A stretch of 8,857 nt of DNA from Chrysiogenia bacterium (GTDB lineage Bacteria > JAGRBM01), in the NCBI GenBank assembly GCA_020434085.1, contig JAGRBM010000149.1:1-8857 (forward strand), read 5' to 3'. This document shows, one piece after another, positions 1 to 7,110 of this stretch. The translations under genes and the position numbers were made by a program. How positions within the stretch are numbered: position 1 is the first letter of the stretch; each line of letters begins with the position of its first letter. The notes under the pieces are model-generated. The model searched no databases, had not been told where the DNA came from, and saw nothing but the letters and a program-made list of their open reading frames with translations.

Positions 1-644
1 ACCAGCACCCAGCCCCACTCGCGCGGGGTCGGCACCTGCCAGTCGGCCAGCGCAAGCGGCAGGGAAATCGCCGCGCCGCCCATGCTCATGGCGGCATAGA
101 TGGCCGGGGCCTCGTCGGTGCGACGAAGCTCGCGGATCACGACAAAGGCGCAGCCACCCAGCATCCCCGAGATCAGCCCGAGCGCGGTTCCAAGCTCCAC
201 GCCGAAGGCGCCGATGCGCGGGGCGAAGATGAAATAGAGCCCCGAAGCGGCCAGCCCCAGAGAGACGGCGTTGTGGCGGTTGAAGCGCTCCTGCCCGAAG
301 AGCACGGCCACCACCAGCGCGAAAAACGGAAAGGTGTTGTTGAGCAGGGTCGCCACGCCGATGTGCACGTGCTGGATGGCAAAGAAGAAACACGTCACCG
401 CGCCGCCGGCGATGATCCCGCGAAGTGCCAGCAGGCGGCGGTTGTGGAACTCCAGGCGCACCACGCCGATCCCGTGCAGGCCCCACATGGCCAGCCCGGC
501 AAAAAAGAAACGCAGGAAGGTGACCTCGGCGGCGGGCAGCGGCTTGGCCGCGCGCACGCCCAGCACCATGACCGAAAAGCCTACCGCCGCCACGAGCACG
601 AGGGCCGGACCGTTGTCGGAGATTTTGTCCCAGATGCGCTTCAT
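1..644 (-). CDS. EamA/DMT-superfamily membrane transporter, C-terminus cut by window edge
   Basis: Likely an inner-membrane drug/metabolite transporter of the EamA (DMT, 10-TM) type; the substrate cannot be told from sequence. Translating the minus strand from the ATG at 644-642 gives 214 codons without a stop before the window edge. Hydrophobic segments lie at about residues 13-33, 41-60, 74-94, 97-116, 125-142, 148-168 and 180-198, so the first five-helix EamA repeat and the start of the second are present. The stretch around 103-140, a helix ending in LFGQERFN and followed by a small-residue-rich helix ending in GLYFIFAP, matches the family's usual end of repeat one (helix, GE/QE-R, helix). 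An in-frame TTG at 680 would add 12 residues, but the ATG fits the start of the hydrophobic core better. A G-rich stretch about 10 nt upstream is only a weak ribosome binding site. It is divergent from nagZ with a 106-nt spacer. Confidence 0.85.
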   Translation of the reverse strand, partial: MKRIWDKISDNGPALVLVAAVGFSVMVLGVRAAKPLPAAEVTFLRFFFAGLAMWGLHGIGVVRLEFHNRRLLALRGIIAGGAVTCFFFAIQHVHIGVATLLNNTFPFFALVVAVLFGQERFNRHNAVSLGLAASGLYFIFAPRIGAFGVELGTALGLISGMLGGCAFVVIRELRRTDEAPAIYAAMSMGGAAISLPLALADWQVPTPREWGWVL

Positions 645-750
645 CGGATGAGGCCCGCCCCCGCGTGCAGGCGCGCTCAACCTACGAGGCGCGCCCGCGC
701 GCGGTCAAGGGCCCTCCCCTTTCGATTGCGGCTCTGGTAGAAAAGCCCGC

Positions 751-1827
751 ATGAATCTCTCCGAACTCTCGAACGAAGAGCTGGCCGCGCAGCTCATGGT
801 CATCGGTTTCGACGGAACGCGCGTCAATGATCACCTGGCCGCATGGCTCAAGCGCGGCGTGGGCGGCGTCATTCTCTTTCGCAGGAATGTGGGTTCCCCG
901 GAGGAAATTCTCGCCCTGTGTCGCGAGATCCACGAGCGCGCGCGTCTCTCGCCTCCCATCATCAGTATCGACCAGGAACCGGGCCTCATCGTGCGGCTCC
1001 GCGCGCCCTTTACCGAGTGGCCGGGCGCCGCGGCGCTGGGAGCGACCGGCGATGAGAAGTTGATCGAGGAAGTGGGCGCCGCCATCGCGCGCGAGCTCAA
1101 GGCCGTCGGCATCAACACCGACTGGGCGCCCGTTGCCGACGTTCACTCCAATCCAAAGAACCCGATCATCGGCCCGCGCGCCTTTGCCACCAGTCCCGAA
1201 GAGGCCGGACGCCTCTCGCGCGCCTTCATCCGGGGAATGCAGGGCGCCGACGTTGCCGCCTGCGCCAAGCACTTTCCAGGCCACGGCGATACCGCGACCG
1301 ACTCCCACATCTCGCTGCCGGTGGTAAAGCGAGCGCGCAATGAAATAGAGGCCACCGAGCTGCCGCCCTTTGCAGCCTGCGCGGCCGAGCACGTCGCATC
1401 CATGATGAGCGCGCACGTCCTCTACCCGGAGATTGATCCCGAAAATCCGGCGACCATTTCCCCGGCGATCATCACGGGCATCCTTCGCGAGAAGCTCGGT
1501 TACGACGGGGTCGTCGTGACCGATGATCTCGCCATGGCGGGGATCGCCGCTGGACGCCGGCACGAGCAGATTGCCGTGGATTCCGTTCGCGCCGGTTGCG
1601 ACATCCTGCTCGCCGGCCAGGATTTTCCCAATCAGGAGCGCTACCTGCGCGGCGTTGCCAATGCCGTTGAGAGCGGCGCTCTCTCTCGCGAGCGCGTCGA
1701 GCAATCAGTCGCGCGAATCCTTGCGCTGAAAGAGAAGTTCGTAGCCATCCCGCCGGAGTCCGTGCCCGAAGACGTCATCGGCTGCGCCGCCCACCAGGCG
1801 CTCGCCGCGCGGGCTTCTGCAGTTTGA
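751..1827 (+). CDS. nagZ: Beta-N-acetylhexosaminidase, glycoside hydrolase family 3
   Basis: Cytoplasmic beta-N-acetylglucosaminidase expected to remove GlcNAc from GlcNAc-anhydroMurNAc(-peptide) during peptidoglycan recycling. The 358-residue protein is a single GH3 TIM barrel with no signal peptide or C-terminal extension, the usual NagZ length. The hallmark loop KHFPGHGDT is at 173-181, followed by D184-S185-H186, the Asp-His pair that serves as acid/base in this family. The nucleophile is expected to be D258 in VVVTDDLAM. The substrate-binding DQE at 74-76 and R82 are kept, but the usual EGGR loop reads EPGL here. The ATG at 751 starts right at the conserved N-terminus (ELSNEELAAQLMVIGF); its ribosome binding site is weak (AGAAAAG). 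The gene is not next to other recycling genes and converges on the peptidase gene, with a hairpin between them. Confidence 0.93.
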   Translation: MNLSELSNEELAAQLMVIGFDGTRVNDHLAAWLKRGVGGVILFRRNVGSPEEILALCREIHERARLSPPIISIDQEPGLIVRLRAPFTEWPGAAALGATGDEKLIEEVGAAIARELKAVGINTDWAPVADVHSNPKNPIIGPRAFATSPEEAGRLSRAFIRGMQGADVAACAKHFPGHGDTATDSHISLPVVKRARNEIEATELPPFAACAAEHVASMMSAHVLYPEIDPENPATISPAIITGILREKLGYDGVVVTDDLAMAGIAAGRRHEQIAVDSVRAGCDILLAGQDFPNQERYLRGVANAVESGALSRERVEQSVARILALKEKFVAIPPESVPEDVIGCAAHQALAARASAV

Positions 1828-1837
1828 ACAATCGAGT

Positions 1838-1862
1838 CCCCTCTCCCTGAAAGGGAGAGGGG
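1838..1862. terminator. Perfect 11-bp hairpin between convergent genes
   Basis: CCCCTCTCCCT at 1838-1848 pairs perfectly with AGGGAGAGGGG at 1852-1862 around a GAA loop. It starts 10 nt after the nagZ stop and ends 16 nt before the stop codon of the facing gene, so it is placed to end or stabilise both transcripts. Neither side has a good T-tract, so it may act as an mRNA 3'-end stabiliser or be an intergenic palindromic repeat rather than a true intrinsic terminator. Confidence 0.6.
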
Positions 1863-1878
1863 TGTTCTGCACTGATTT

Positions 1879-3366
1879 CTAGGGAAGCACATCCTTCACC
1901 TTGCGGGTGTAGGTCTCAAGCGCACCGGCCAGCCAGGAGGCCTCGGCCTCGGCATTGAGGGCGCGCTCGCGCTGCACCTCGGAGATCCCTGCCACCTGCG
2001 CCATGCGGGCGGCCCATTTCTCGGCCTCGGCGGCGCGGCCGGTGAGCAGCATGCCGCGGTATTGTTCGTGCGCAGCGGCAAATTCCACGCGCGGGTCTTC
2101 AAACAACAGAATCGAAGCCTCTTCCATCGCGCCGCCTTCGGTCCCGACATCGAGGACCTGTTCGGCTTCGGTGCAGCTCGCACGCCCGAGTGCCAGCTCA
2201 CACCGCAGCGACCACGCGCCGTCGTTGCGTTCGAGCGAGATCGCCCCGCCGTTTTGCGCCAGCTCGCCGCTTACCCACGCCTTCCAGAACTCGCTGACCT
2301 CCGAGGACCAGCGCATCGAGTAATCCAGCCACGGCAGCGCCGCCTCGAACTCACCGGCGGCCATCTGGTGATCGGCGTAGATCTCGGCGGCGGCGAGCTG
2401 TTCATAAGTCGGCGGTTCTTCGCTTTGCGGATCGGCCGGAAGCGCGGCTTTCACCTTTTCGAGCGCGCCGCCGGCCGCTTCGAGGTGGTACTCGAAGGCG
2501 CGCACGTCGGGACGATTGGGATCAAGCGCCAGCGCGCGCGTCACCAGTTCGAGCGGCGAGCCGCCGCCCTCCCCGCTCCACATGCCGCCGCTGGCCGCGT
2601 GCAGGCATTCGGCCACCTCGTGGGCGCAGCGCTTTTCATGAAGCGGTCGCGCCGCCAGCACCCGCCGCGCAAGCGCCCGTTCGGGCCCGGTGGGCTCTGG
2701 CGCCCTGTCCAGCTCCGCGCGCCAGGCATCGGCGAGCTCGGCGATCTCCTGCCCCACGGGCGAGCCGGTGCGATAGAAATCCTCAAGCGAGCCCTGCAGC
2801 ACGTCCGAGTCGAGCAGGAAGGAAACGAAGGCACCGGCCATCGGGTAGGCCACCCGCGGCGAGAGGCTCCAGAAAGCAGTGCCGCTCAGGAATGCAGCCA
2901 GATCGAAATCGGGCTTTTCTTCGAGCACCGCGCGGGCGAGCCCCTGCGCGGTGTAACCCTCGTCGAGGTCTTCCTGCTGCGAGACTGCCAGCCCCTCCAG
3001 CATCGCGATGTTCGGTGAGATCCCCACGCCGGGGAAGGCCCAGTCGGCTGCCACCAGGTGCACCAGCTCGTGACGAAGCACGTCGTGGGTGCGGCTGCTC
3101 ATGTGCAGGTAGAGCTCGCGCTTCCACGGGCGGGTGACCACCGTGTGAGCGGCGCCGATCACGCGGCGCTTGCTCTCTGCGCTGGCGAAGAGAAACACAC
3201 TCATCTGCGGCACGGGATCGATTCCCAGCCGCTCGGCCACGTGCTCTGCCTGGTAGTCGGCGCGCGCCGCCAGCAGCGGCAGGTCACGCCGCACCCGTGG
3301 GGAATCGGCGTCGGCGTGCCAGGTCACGTGACGGCCCTCGAAGGTGACGCCCAGTTCCTCTGCCAC
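1879..3366 (-). CDS. HExxH metallopeptidase-like protein with helical C-terminal domain
   Basis: Predicted zinc metallopeptidase of the peptidase-MA/gluzincin type; substrate unknown. In the 495-residue frame, HELVH is at 99-103 and an EGLA motif at 124-127 supplies a plausible third zinc ligand (E124). The later helix AYPMAGAFVSFLLD (173-186) resembles the Y-x-x-A/G-x-F-V-x-F-L segment seen after the active site in MA-type domains. Residues from about 230 to the end are helical and alanine-rich, with spacing suggestive of degenerate TPR-like repeats. There is no signal peptide. The GTG at 3366 lies 43 nt inside the upstream membrane-protein frame. A GTG at 3327, overlapping the upstream TGA, has a better ribosome binding site (GAGG) but would cut into the first domain strand. 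The frame stays open upstream of 3366, and the sequence there reads naturally back to about 3387. This suggests that the peptidase is really the C-terminal half of one protein with the preceding frame. Confidence 0.75.
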   Translation of the reverse strand: MAEELGVTFEGRHVTWHADADSPRVRRDLPLLAARADYQAEHVAERLGIDPVPQMSVFLFASAESKRRVIGAAHTVVTRPWKRELYLHMSSRTHDVLRHELVHLVAADWAFPGVGISPNIAMLEGLAVSQQEDLDEGYTAQGLARAVLEEKPDFDLAAFLSGTAFWSLSPRVAYPMAGAFVSFLLDSDVLQGSLEDFYRTGSPVGQEIAELADAWRAELDRAPEPTGPERALARRVLAARPLHEKRCAHEVAECLHAASGGMWSGEGGGSPLELVTRALALDPNRPDVRAFEYHLEAAGGALEKVKAALPADPQSEEPPTYEQLAAAEIYADHQMAAGEFEAALPWLDYSMRWSSEVSEFWKAWVSGELAQNGGAISLERNDGAWSLRCELALGRASCTEAEQVLDVGTEGGAMEEASILLFEDPRVEFAAAHEQYRGMLLTGRAAEAEKWAARMAQVAGISEVQRERALNAEAEASWLAGALETYTRKVKDVLP

Positions 3367-4064
3367 GGTGCGCGCCAGGGGTGGATCCCCACGCGCGCGG
3401 CCTGCACGAAGCTCAGCGCAAAGAGCGCCAGCAGCGCCACGCCCGCGATGCGCGGGAGATGACGCCGAAGAACGATGCCGCCGCCAAGCGCTATCAGCCC
3501 CGTTGCGAGCAGCAGGGCCTGCGCCCGCGCTATCAGGATCGGCAGCTCGATGGGAACGAACTCGTCGTAGAGAACGCCGGGCCAGTAGCCCAGAAAGACG
3601 TTGTAGAGCCGGAAGCTCAGCCCGAAGTAGGCGCGCGCGCCCATCACCAGCGCCGCGCCGAGAATCACCAACACGTGGAGGATGAGCATTCGCCGACGCG
3701 AGGCGCCCAACGCGCGCAGGCAGAGAACCTCCCCCAGCACGAGCACGCTGCCCACGCCGGGAATGAGCGCGAACCAGGCGATGCCCTCGCCCACGTCGCA
3801 GCTTCCGACCACCACCTGCGCAAGGAGCGGCAGAACGAAAGCGATTGCAAGTGAAGCAAGGATTCGCCCGCCCGCCCGGGCGATCTCGGAGAAAAGCGGC
3901 CGGGGGTGACTGAGCGCACCGATCGCGCCGGCGCCGCCGACGAGCAGCACCGCCAGGTTGGCGGCCAGCGCATATTCAAAGTGAAAGGCCCAGTAGAGCG
4001 GCTGCGAGAGCAGCCATCCCAGCACCAGCGCCTGCGCGAGCAGGGCAAGTGCAAAAGGGCTCAT
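3324..4064 (-). CDS. Polytopic membrane protein, probably N-terminal half of a split membrane-peptidase gene
   Basis: I do not recognise a named family with certainty. From the ATG at 4064 the frame encodes 246 residues with about seven hydrophobic segments, near residues 3-20, 31-50, 66-86, 95-115, 127-146, 177-198 and 205-222. A conserved-looking loop, FLGYWPGVLYDE, sits near 157-168 between helices five and six. The last ~20 residues (from IHPWRAPW to the stop) are W/R-rich and unlike the rest; they coincide with the overlap with the peptidase frame, so they may be out-of-frame sequence after a one-base deletion. The ATG at 4064 has AAGG six nt upstream. An alternative GTG at 4085, directly after the dut stop codon, also has a usable GGAAGAG and would add seven residues. 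The gene immediately follows dut and is probably co-transcribed with it. Confidence 0.7.
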   Translation of the reverse strand: MSPFALALLAQALVLGWLLSQPLYWAFHFEYALAANLAVLLVGGAGAIGALSHPRPLFSEIARAGGRILASLAIAFVLPLLAQVVVGSCDVGEGIAWFALIPGVGSVLVLGEVLCLRALGASRRRMLILHVLVILGAALVMGARAYFGLSFRLYNVFLGYWPGVLYDEFVPIELPILIARAQALLLATGLIALGGGIVLRRHLPRIAGVALLALFALSFVQAARVGIHPWRAPWQRNWASPSRAVT

Positions 4065-4085
4065 GCGGGGCCTTGCGTTCACCAC

Positions 4086-4538
4086 TCAGCTCTTCCGCAC
4101 GCCCGTCGAACCGAAGCCGCCCTCGCCGCGTTCGGTATCGGAGAGATTCTCCACTTCCTTGAACGCGCCCTGCACCACCGGCGCAATGACCATCTGCGCG
4201 ATGCGGTCGCCGTGGTGGATCTCATAGTCTTCGCTCCCCATGTTGATGAGGATGACCTTCACTTCGCCGCGGTAGTCGCTGTCGATGGTTCCGGGCGAAT
4301 TGGGCACGCCGATTCCGTGCTTGGCCGCCAGCCCGCTGCGCGGGCGCACCTGCGCCTCGTATCCCGGCGGCACTTCAATGGCCAGGCCCGTGGGCACCAT
4401 CACCCGCGTATGGGGCGCGAGCGCCAGTGGGTTGTCCAGGCAGGCGTAGAGATCGGCGCCCGCAGCGCCGGGGGTCTGATACTCGGGGAGCCGCGCGCCC
4501 GGGTGCAGGCGCTGAACGGCGATGGGAATCTGGGGCAT
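4086..4538 (-). CDS. dut: Deoxyuridine 5'-triphosphate nucleotidohydrolase (dUTPase)
   Basis: Homotrimeric cytosolic dUTPase that hydrolyses dUTP to dUMP and pyrophosphate, keeping uracil out of DNA and feeding dTMP synthesis. All five trimeric-dUTPase motifs are present in order in 150 residues, a normal bacterial length: [31 protein letters not shown] (with the catalytic Asp), GDRIAQMVI, and the C-terminal [10 protein letters not shown] arm that closes over the active site. The ATG at 4538 has a strong ribosome binding site, GAGGAAGG, about five nt upstream. The gene sits 102 nt downstream of pnp, just beyond the pnp terminator. Its stop is followed at once by the membrane-protein gene, so those two are probably one transcript. 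No promoter is evident in the short gap to the terminator. Confidence 0.97.
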   Translation of the reverse strand: MPQIPIAVQRLHPGARLPEYQTPGAAGADLYACLDNPLALAPHTRVMVPTGLAIEVPPGYEAQVRPRSGLAAKHGIGVPNSPGTIDSDYRGEVKVILINMGSEDYEIHHGDRIAQMVIAPVVQGAFKEVENLSDTERGEGGFGSTGVRKS

Positions 4539-4582
4539 GGTTACCTTCCTCGGTCCTGTTACTTAGCCGATCCGGGGCCCGG

Positions 4583-4619
4583 AAAAGAAAAGACCCGCCT
4601 GTTTCCAGGCGGGTCTTTT
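4583..4619 (-). terminator. Rho-independent terminator of pnp
   Basis: AAAAGACCCGCCTG (4588-4601) pairs perfectly with CAGGCGGGTCTTTT (4606-4619) around a TTTC loop, a 14-bp stem. Read on the minus strand the hairpin is followed by TTTTCTTTTCC and starts 20 nt after the pnp stop codon, the classic intrinsic terminator layout. The stem also has a short T-run on the plus strand, but no plus-strand gene ends here. Confidence 0.9.
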
Positions 4620-4639
4620 GAGGTTCACTTCAGACGCTC

Positions 4640-6931
4640 TTAGCGACGACGGCTGCCGCCACCGCGACCGCCACGATCACCACCGCGGTCTCCGCCACGG
4701 GGACCGCCGCGACCGCCGCGATCACCGCCACGGTCACCACCGCGGCTGGCGCGACGCTCGGCGTCCTCTTCGAGCTTGGCGCGGAACTCCGCAGGCGGCT
4801 CGGTCGGGGGAACGGGCTCCTGGAAGGGAAGCTCCTCGGGATCCATGTAGAGCACGGCCTTGCGCGAGAGGCGGATGCGGCCCTGCTGCTGGTCGATCTC
4901 GACCACCTTCACGACCACCTCGTCGCCTTCCTTGATCACGTCGCCGGGGTTGGCAACGCGACCAAAGTCGATCTCCGAGACGTGAAGCAGGCCCTCGAGA
5001 CCCGGGATGAGTTCGATGAAGGCACCGAAGTCCACGATGCGCGTGGCCTTGCCCTTGTAGACCATGCCGAGCTCCGCCTCGCGGGTGAGCTCCTTGATGA
5101 TCTGGATGGCCTGCTCGGTGTTCTCGGGAACGCTCGAGGCGATGCTCACGCTGCCGTCGTCCTGGATGTTGATCGAGCAACCGGTCTTCGCGATGATTTC
5201 CTTGATGACCTTGCCGCCCGAGCCGATGACGTCGCGGATGCGATCGACCGGGATCTGGATGGTCGTGATGCGCGGCGCATACGGGGAGATGTCCTCGCGC
5301 GGGGCGGAAATGGCCTCGTTCATCTTGCCGAGGATGTGCATGCGGGCTTCGCGCGCCTGCTCCATGGCCTTGTGCATGAGCTCGGAGGAAAGACCCTCGA
5401 TCTTGATGTCCATCTGCAAGGCGGTGATACCGTTCTCGGTGCCGGCCACCTTGAAGTCCATGTCGCCCAGGTGGTCTTCGTCACCGAGAATGTCGGTGAG
5501 GATCGCGGTCTTGTCACCTTCCTGGATGAGGCCCATGGCCACGCCGGCCACGGCGCCGCGGATGGGAACACCCGCGTCCATCAAAGAGAGCGAACCACCG
5601 CACACGGTCGCCATGGAGGACGAGCCGTTGGACTCGGTGATCTCGGAGACGACGCGGATGGCGTAGGAGAAATCCTCGGGATCGGGCAACACGGCCTTGA
5701 TCGCGCGCTCGGCCAGGGTGCCGTGACCGATCTCGCGGCGGCCCGGTCCAAGACGGAAGCTCGTCTCACCCACCGAGTAGGGCGGGAAGTTGTAGTGCAG
5801 CATGAAGCGCTTGAAGAACATGCCCTCGATCTGGTCGAGGCGCTGCTCGTCATCGCTGGTGCCCAGGGTCGCGGTCACGATCGACTGGGTCTCGCCGCGG
5901 GTGAAGAGCACCGAGCCGTGGGTGCGCGGAAGCAGGCCCACTTCGATGTTGATCGGACGCACCGTTACCAGATCACGACCGTCGATGCGCTTTCCTTCGT
6001 CGACGATGGAGCCGCGCATGCGCTTGGCCTTGAGCTCGTCGAAGTAGGCCTTGAGCGCCTTGCCCTTCTCGGCCAGCTCCTCTTCGGAATACTGGGAGAG
6101 GGCCGCCTTCTTGGCGATCTTGTAGTTCGCGTAACGCTCGATCTTGTCGGTGGTGCTGAGCGCCTTGTTGAGGCCCTCTGCGACGAGGCCCTCGAACTTG
6201 CTGCGGTCTTCGTCGGTGAGCGGATCGATCACCTCGGGCATTTCGCGCTTGGGCTTGTTCACCTTGCGGGCGAGCTCTTCCTGGGCCTCGAGCACCGGCT
6301 GGATCGCCTTGTGACCAAACTCCAGAGCGTCGAGCATGTCCTGCTCGGACACTTCCTGGGCGCCGGCCTCGACCATGACGATGGCCTTCTTCGAACCAGC
6401 CAGGAAAAGGTCGATGTCGGACTCGGCCATCTGGTCGGGAGTCGGATTGGCGATCAGCTCGCCGCCCACGCGGCCCACGCGCACGCCGGCGATGGGGCCG
6501 GCGAAGTGGATGTCGGAGACCATGAGCGCCGCCGAAGCGCCGATCATGGAAATGCCGTCGGGCTCATTCTCACCGTCGGCCGACATCACGGTCGCAATGA
6601 TCTGCGTGTCGTAGTGCCAGTTGTCGGGCAGCAACGGGCGGATCGGACGGTCGATGAGGCGGCTGGTCAGGGTTTCCTTGTCCGTGGGGCGGGCCTCACG
6701 GCGGAAGAAGTTACCGGGGATCTTTCCCGTTGCGTAGAACTTTTCCTGGTAGTTGACGGTCAGGGGGATGAAGTCGGTGTCGGGCCGCACGTCGGGCATG
6801 GCCACGGCGGTGACCAGTGACATGGTGTCGCCGTAGCGAACCATCACCGCGCCGGAGGTCTGTTTGGCGATTTCGCCGGTCTCGATGGTGAGCGGGCGCC
6901 CGCCAAACTCAACAGTTACTGAATGTTTCAT
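4640..6931 (-). CDS. pnp: Polyribonucleotide nucleotidyltransferase (PNPase) with RGG-repeat tail
   Basis: Phosphorolytic 3'-5' exoribonuclease, a homotrimeric ring and degradosome partner. The 763 residues contain a first RNase PH domain (about 1-150, with [12 protein letters not shown]), the all-helical linker domain (about 240-305), a second RNase PH domain (about 310-520), a KH domain with GSGG at 570-573 and an S1 domain (about 620-692). The phosphate-binding GSSS is at 436-439 and the metal/catalytic residues D486, D492 and K494 fall at the same numbers as in E. coli, so it should be active. The ATG at 6931 matches the family N-terminus ([12 protein letters not shown]); an in-frame start at 7036 would add 35 residues of spacer and is unlikely. 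The protein is about 50 residues longer than E. coli PNPase because of a proline/acidic linker and an RGG-rich tail at 730-763. It lies downstream of rpsO, as in most bacteria. Confidence 0.97.
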   Translation of the reverse strand: MKHSVTVEFGGRPLTIETGEIAKQTSGAVMVRYGDTMSLVTAVAMPDVRPDTDFIPLTVNYQEKFYATGKIPGNFFRREARPTDKETLTSRLIDRPIRPLLPDNWHYDTQIIATVMSADGENEPDGISMIGASAALMVSDIHFAGPIAGVRVGRVGGELIANPTPDQMAESDIDLFLAGSKKAIVMVEAGAQEVSEQDMLDALEFGHKAIQPVLEAQEELARKVNKPKREMPEVIDPLTDEDRSKFEGLVAEGLNKALSTTDKIERYANYKIAKKAALSQYSEEELAEKGKALKAYFDELKAKRMRGSIVDEGKRIDGRDLVTVRPINIEVGLLPRTHGSVLFTRGETQSIVTATLGTSDDEQRLDQIEGMFFKRFMLHYNFPPYSVGETSFRLGPGRREIGHGTLAERAIKAVLPDPEDFSYAIRVVSEITESNGSSSMATVCGGSLSLMDAGVPIRGAVAGVAMGLIQEGDKTAILTDILGDEDHLGDMDFKVAGTENGITALQMDIKIEGLSSELMHKAMEQAREARMHILGKMNEAISAPREDISPYAPRITTIQIPVDRIRDVIGSGGKVIKEIIAKTGCSINIQDDGSVSIASSVPENTEQAIQIIKELTREAELGMVYKGKATRIVDFGAFIELIPGLEGLLHVSEIDFGRVANPGDVIKEGDEVVVKVVEIDQQQGRIRLSRKAVLYMDPEELPFQEPVPPTEPPAEFRAKLEEDAERRASRGGDRGGDRGGRGGPRGGDRGGDRGGRGGGSRRR
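4658..4744 (-). repeat. Duplicated 42-bp unit encoding RGG-box tail of PNPase
   Basis: The last codons of pnp hold two copies of a 14-residue unit, [14 protein letters not shown], at residues 730-743 (4703-4744) and 745-758 (4658-4699), separated by one proline. The two 42-bp copies differ at 8 positions, all in third codon positions and all synonymous, so the peptide is identical although the DNA has diverged. RGG boxes generally bind RNA; that role here is inferred. Confidence 0.85.
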
Positions 6932-6957
6932 GTGTTCTCTCTTTTCTCTTTTCTCAT
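6928..6957 (-). promoter_or_regulatory. Nine-codon leader ORF overlapping the pnp start (ATGA), purine-rich leader
   Basis: On the minus strand an ATG at 6957 opens a nine-residue frame, MRKEKRENT, whose TGA stop (6930-6928) overlaps the pnp ATG as ATGA. The stretch is almost all purines (GAGAAAA-type repeats) and must also serve as the pnp ribosome binding region, where AGAGAG is the best match. The leader ORF has only a weak ribosome binding site of its own (AATAAAG). It could couple pnp translation to upstream ribosomes, or be a chance product of a purine-rich leader. Confidence 0.3.
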
Positions 6958-7020
6958 CTTTATTAGAAGCAAATTTGGGTGGTGCACGGCCCGGTCGCGA
7001 TTCGACGCTCAGGCGTACAC

Positions 7021-7067
7021 ACGAAGCCGGCAGCAAGTCGCCCCGTGGCGCTTGCTTGCCGGCTCGT
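7021..7067 (-). promoter_or_regulatory. Long rpsO-pnp intercistronic hairpin, likely RNase III processing site
   Basis: Between rpsO and pnp, 7021-7042 pairs with 7047-7067 to form about 20 base pairs, interrupted only by three single-base bulges (7025, 7038, 7056) and closed by a four-base loop (7043-7046). No T-tract follows on the minus strand, so it is not an intrinsic terminator. In E. coli the pnp leader has a long stem at this place that RNase III cuts, after which PNPase represses its own translation. The position and length here fit the same role, which is inferred. Confidence 0.6.
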
Positions 7068-7110
7068 CAGCCTCGTCTGGAACCATTCCGTCGGATGCTG
7101 CGAAGACTTC

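Noticed and set aside
682-1704. 340-codon minus-strand frame
   Set aside because: Antisense shadow of nagZ; composition is typical of a mirrored GC-rich gene and no domain is recognisable.
2062-3018. 318-codon plus-strand frame
   Set aside because: Antisense to the peptidase gene, which carries HELVH and EGLA; the plus frame is rich in R, H and G without any motif.
3324-3400. Programmed -1 frameshifting between the membrane and peptidase frames
   Set aside because: The frame change has the right direction, but no X-XXY-YYZ slippery heptamer is present in the overlap; a one-base deletion or two overlapping genes explains it more simply.
3906-4643. 245-codon plus-strand frame over dut
   Set aside because: Antisense to dut, whose five motifs are all intact, and to the membrane protein; no independent evidence.
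4982-6820. Long 612-codon open frame on the plus strand
   Set aside because: It lies entirely antisense to pnp, whose motifs and catalytic residues are unmistakable; the frame is open because of GC-rich codon bias.
6960-6988. TAATAA as a -10 box for an internal pnp promoter
   Set aside because: The hexamer 17 nt upstream is CGTGCA, far from TTGACA, so sequence alone does not support a promoter.
6932-7036. In-frame 35-residue N-terminal extension of pnp
   Set aside because: The extension covers the intercistronic hairpin and purine-rich leader and has no match to the PNPase N-terminus, which begins at [11 protein letters not shown].
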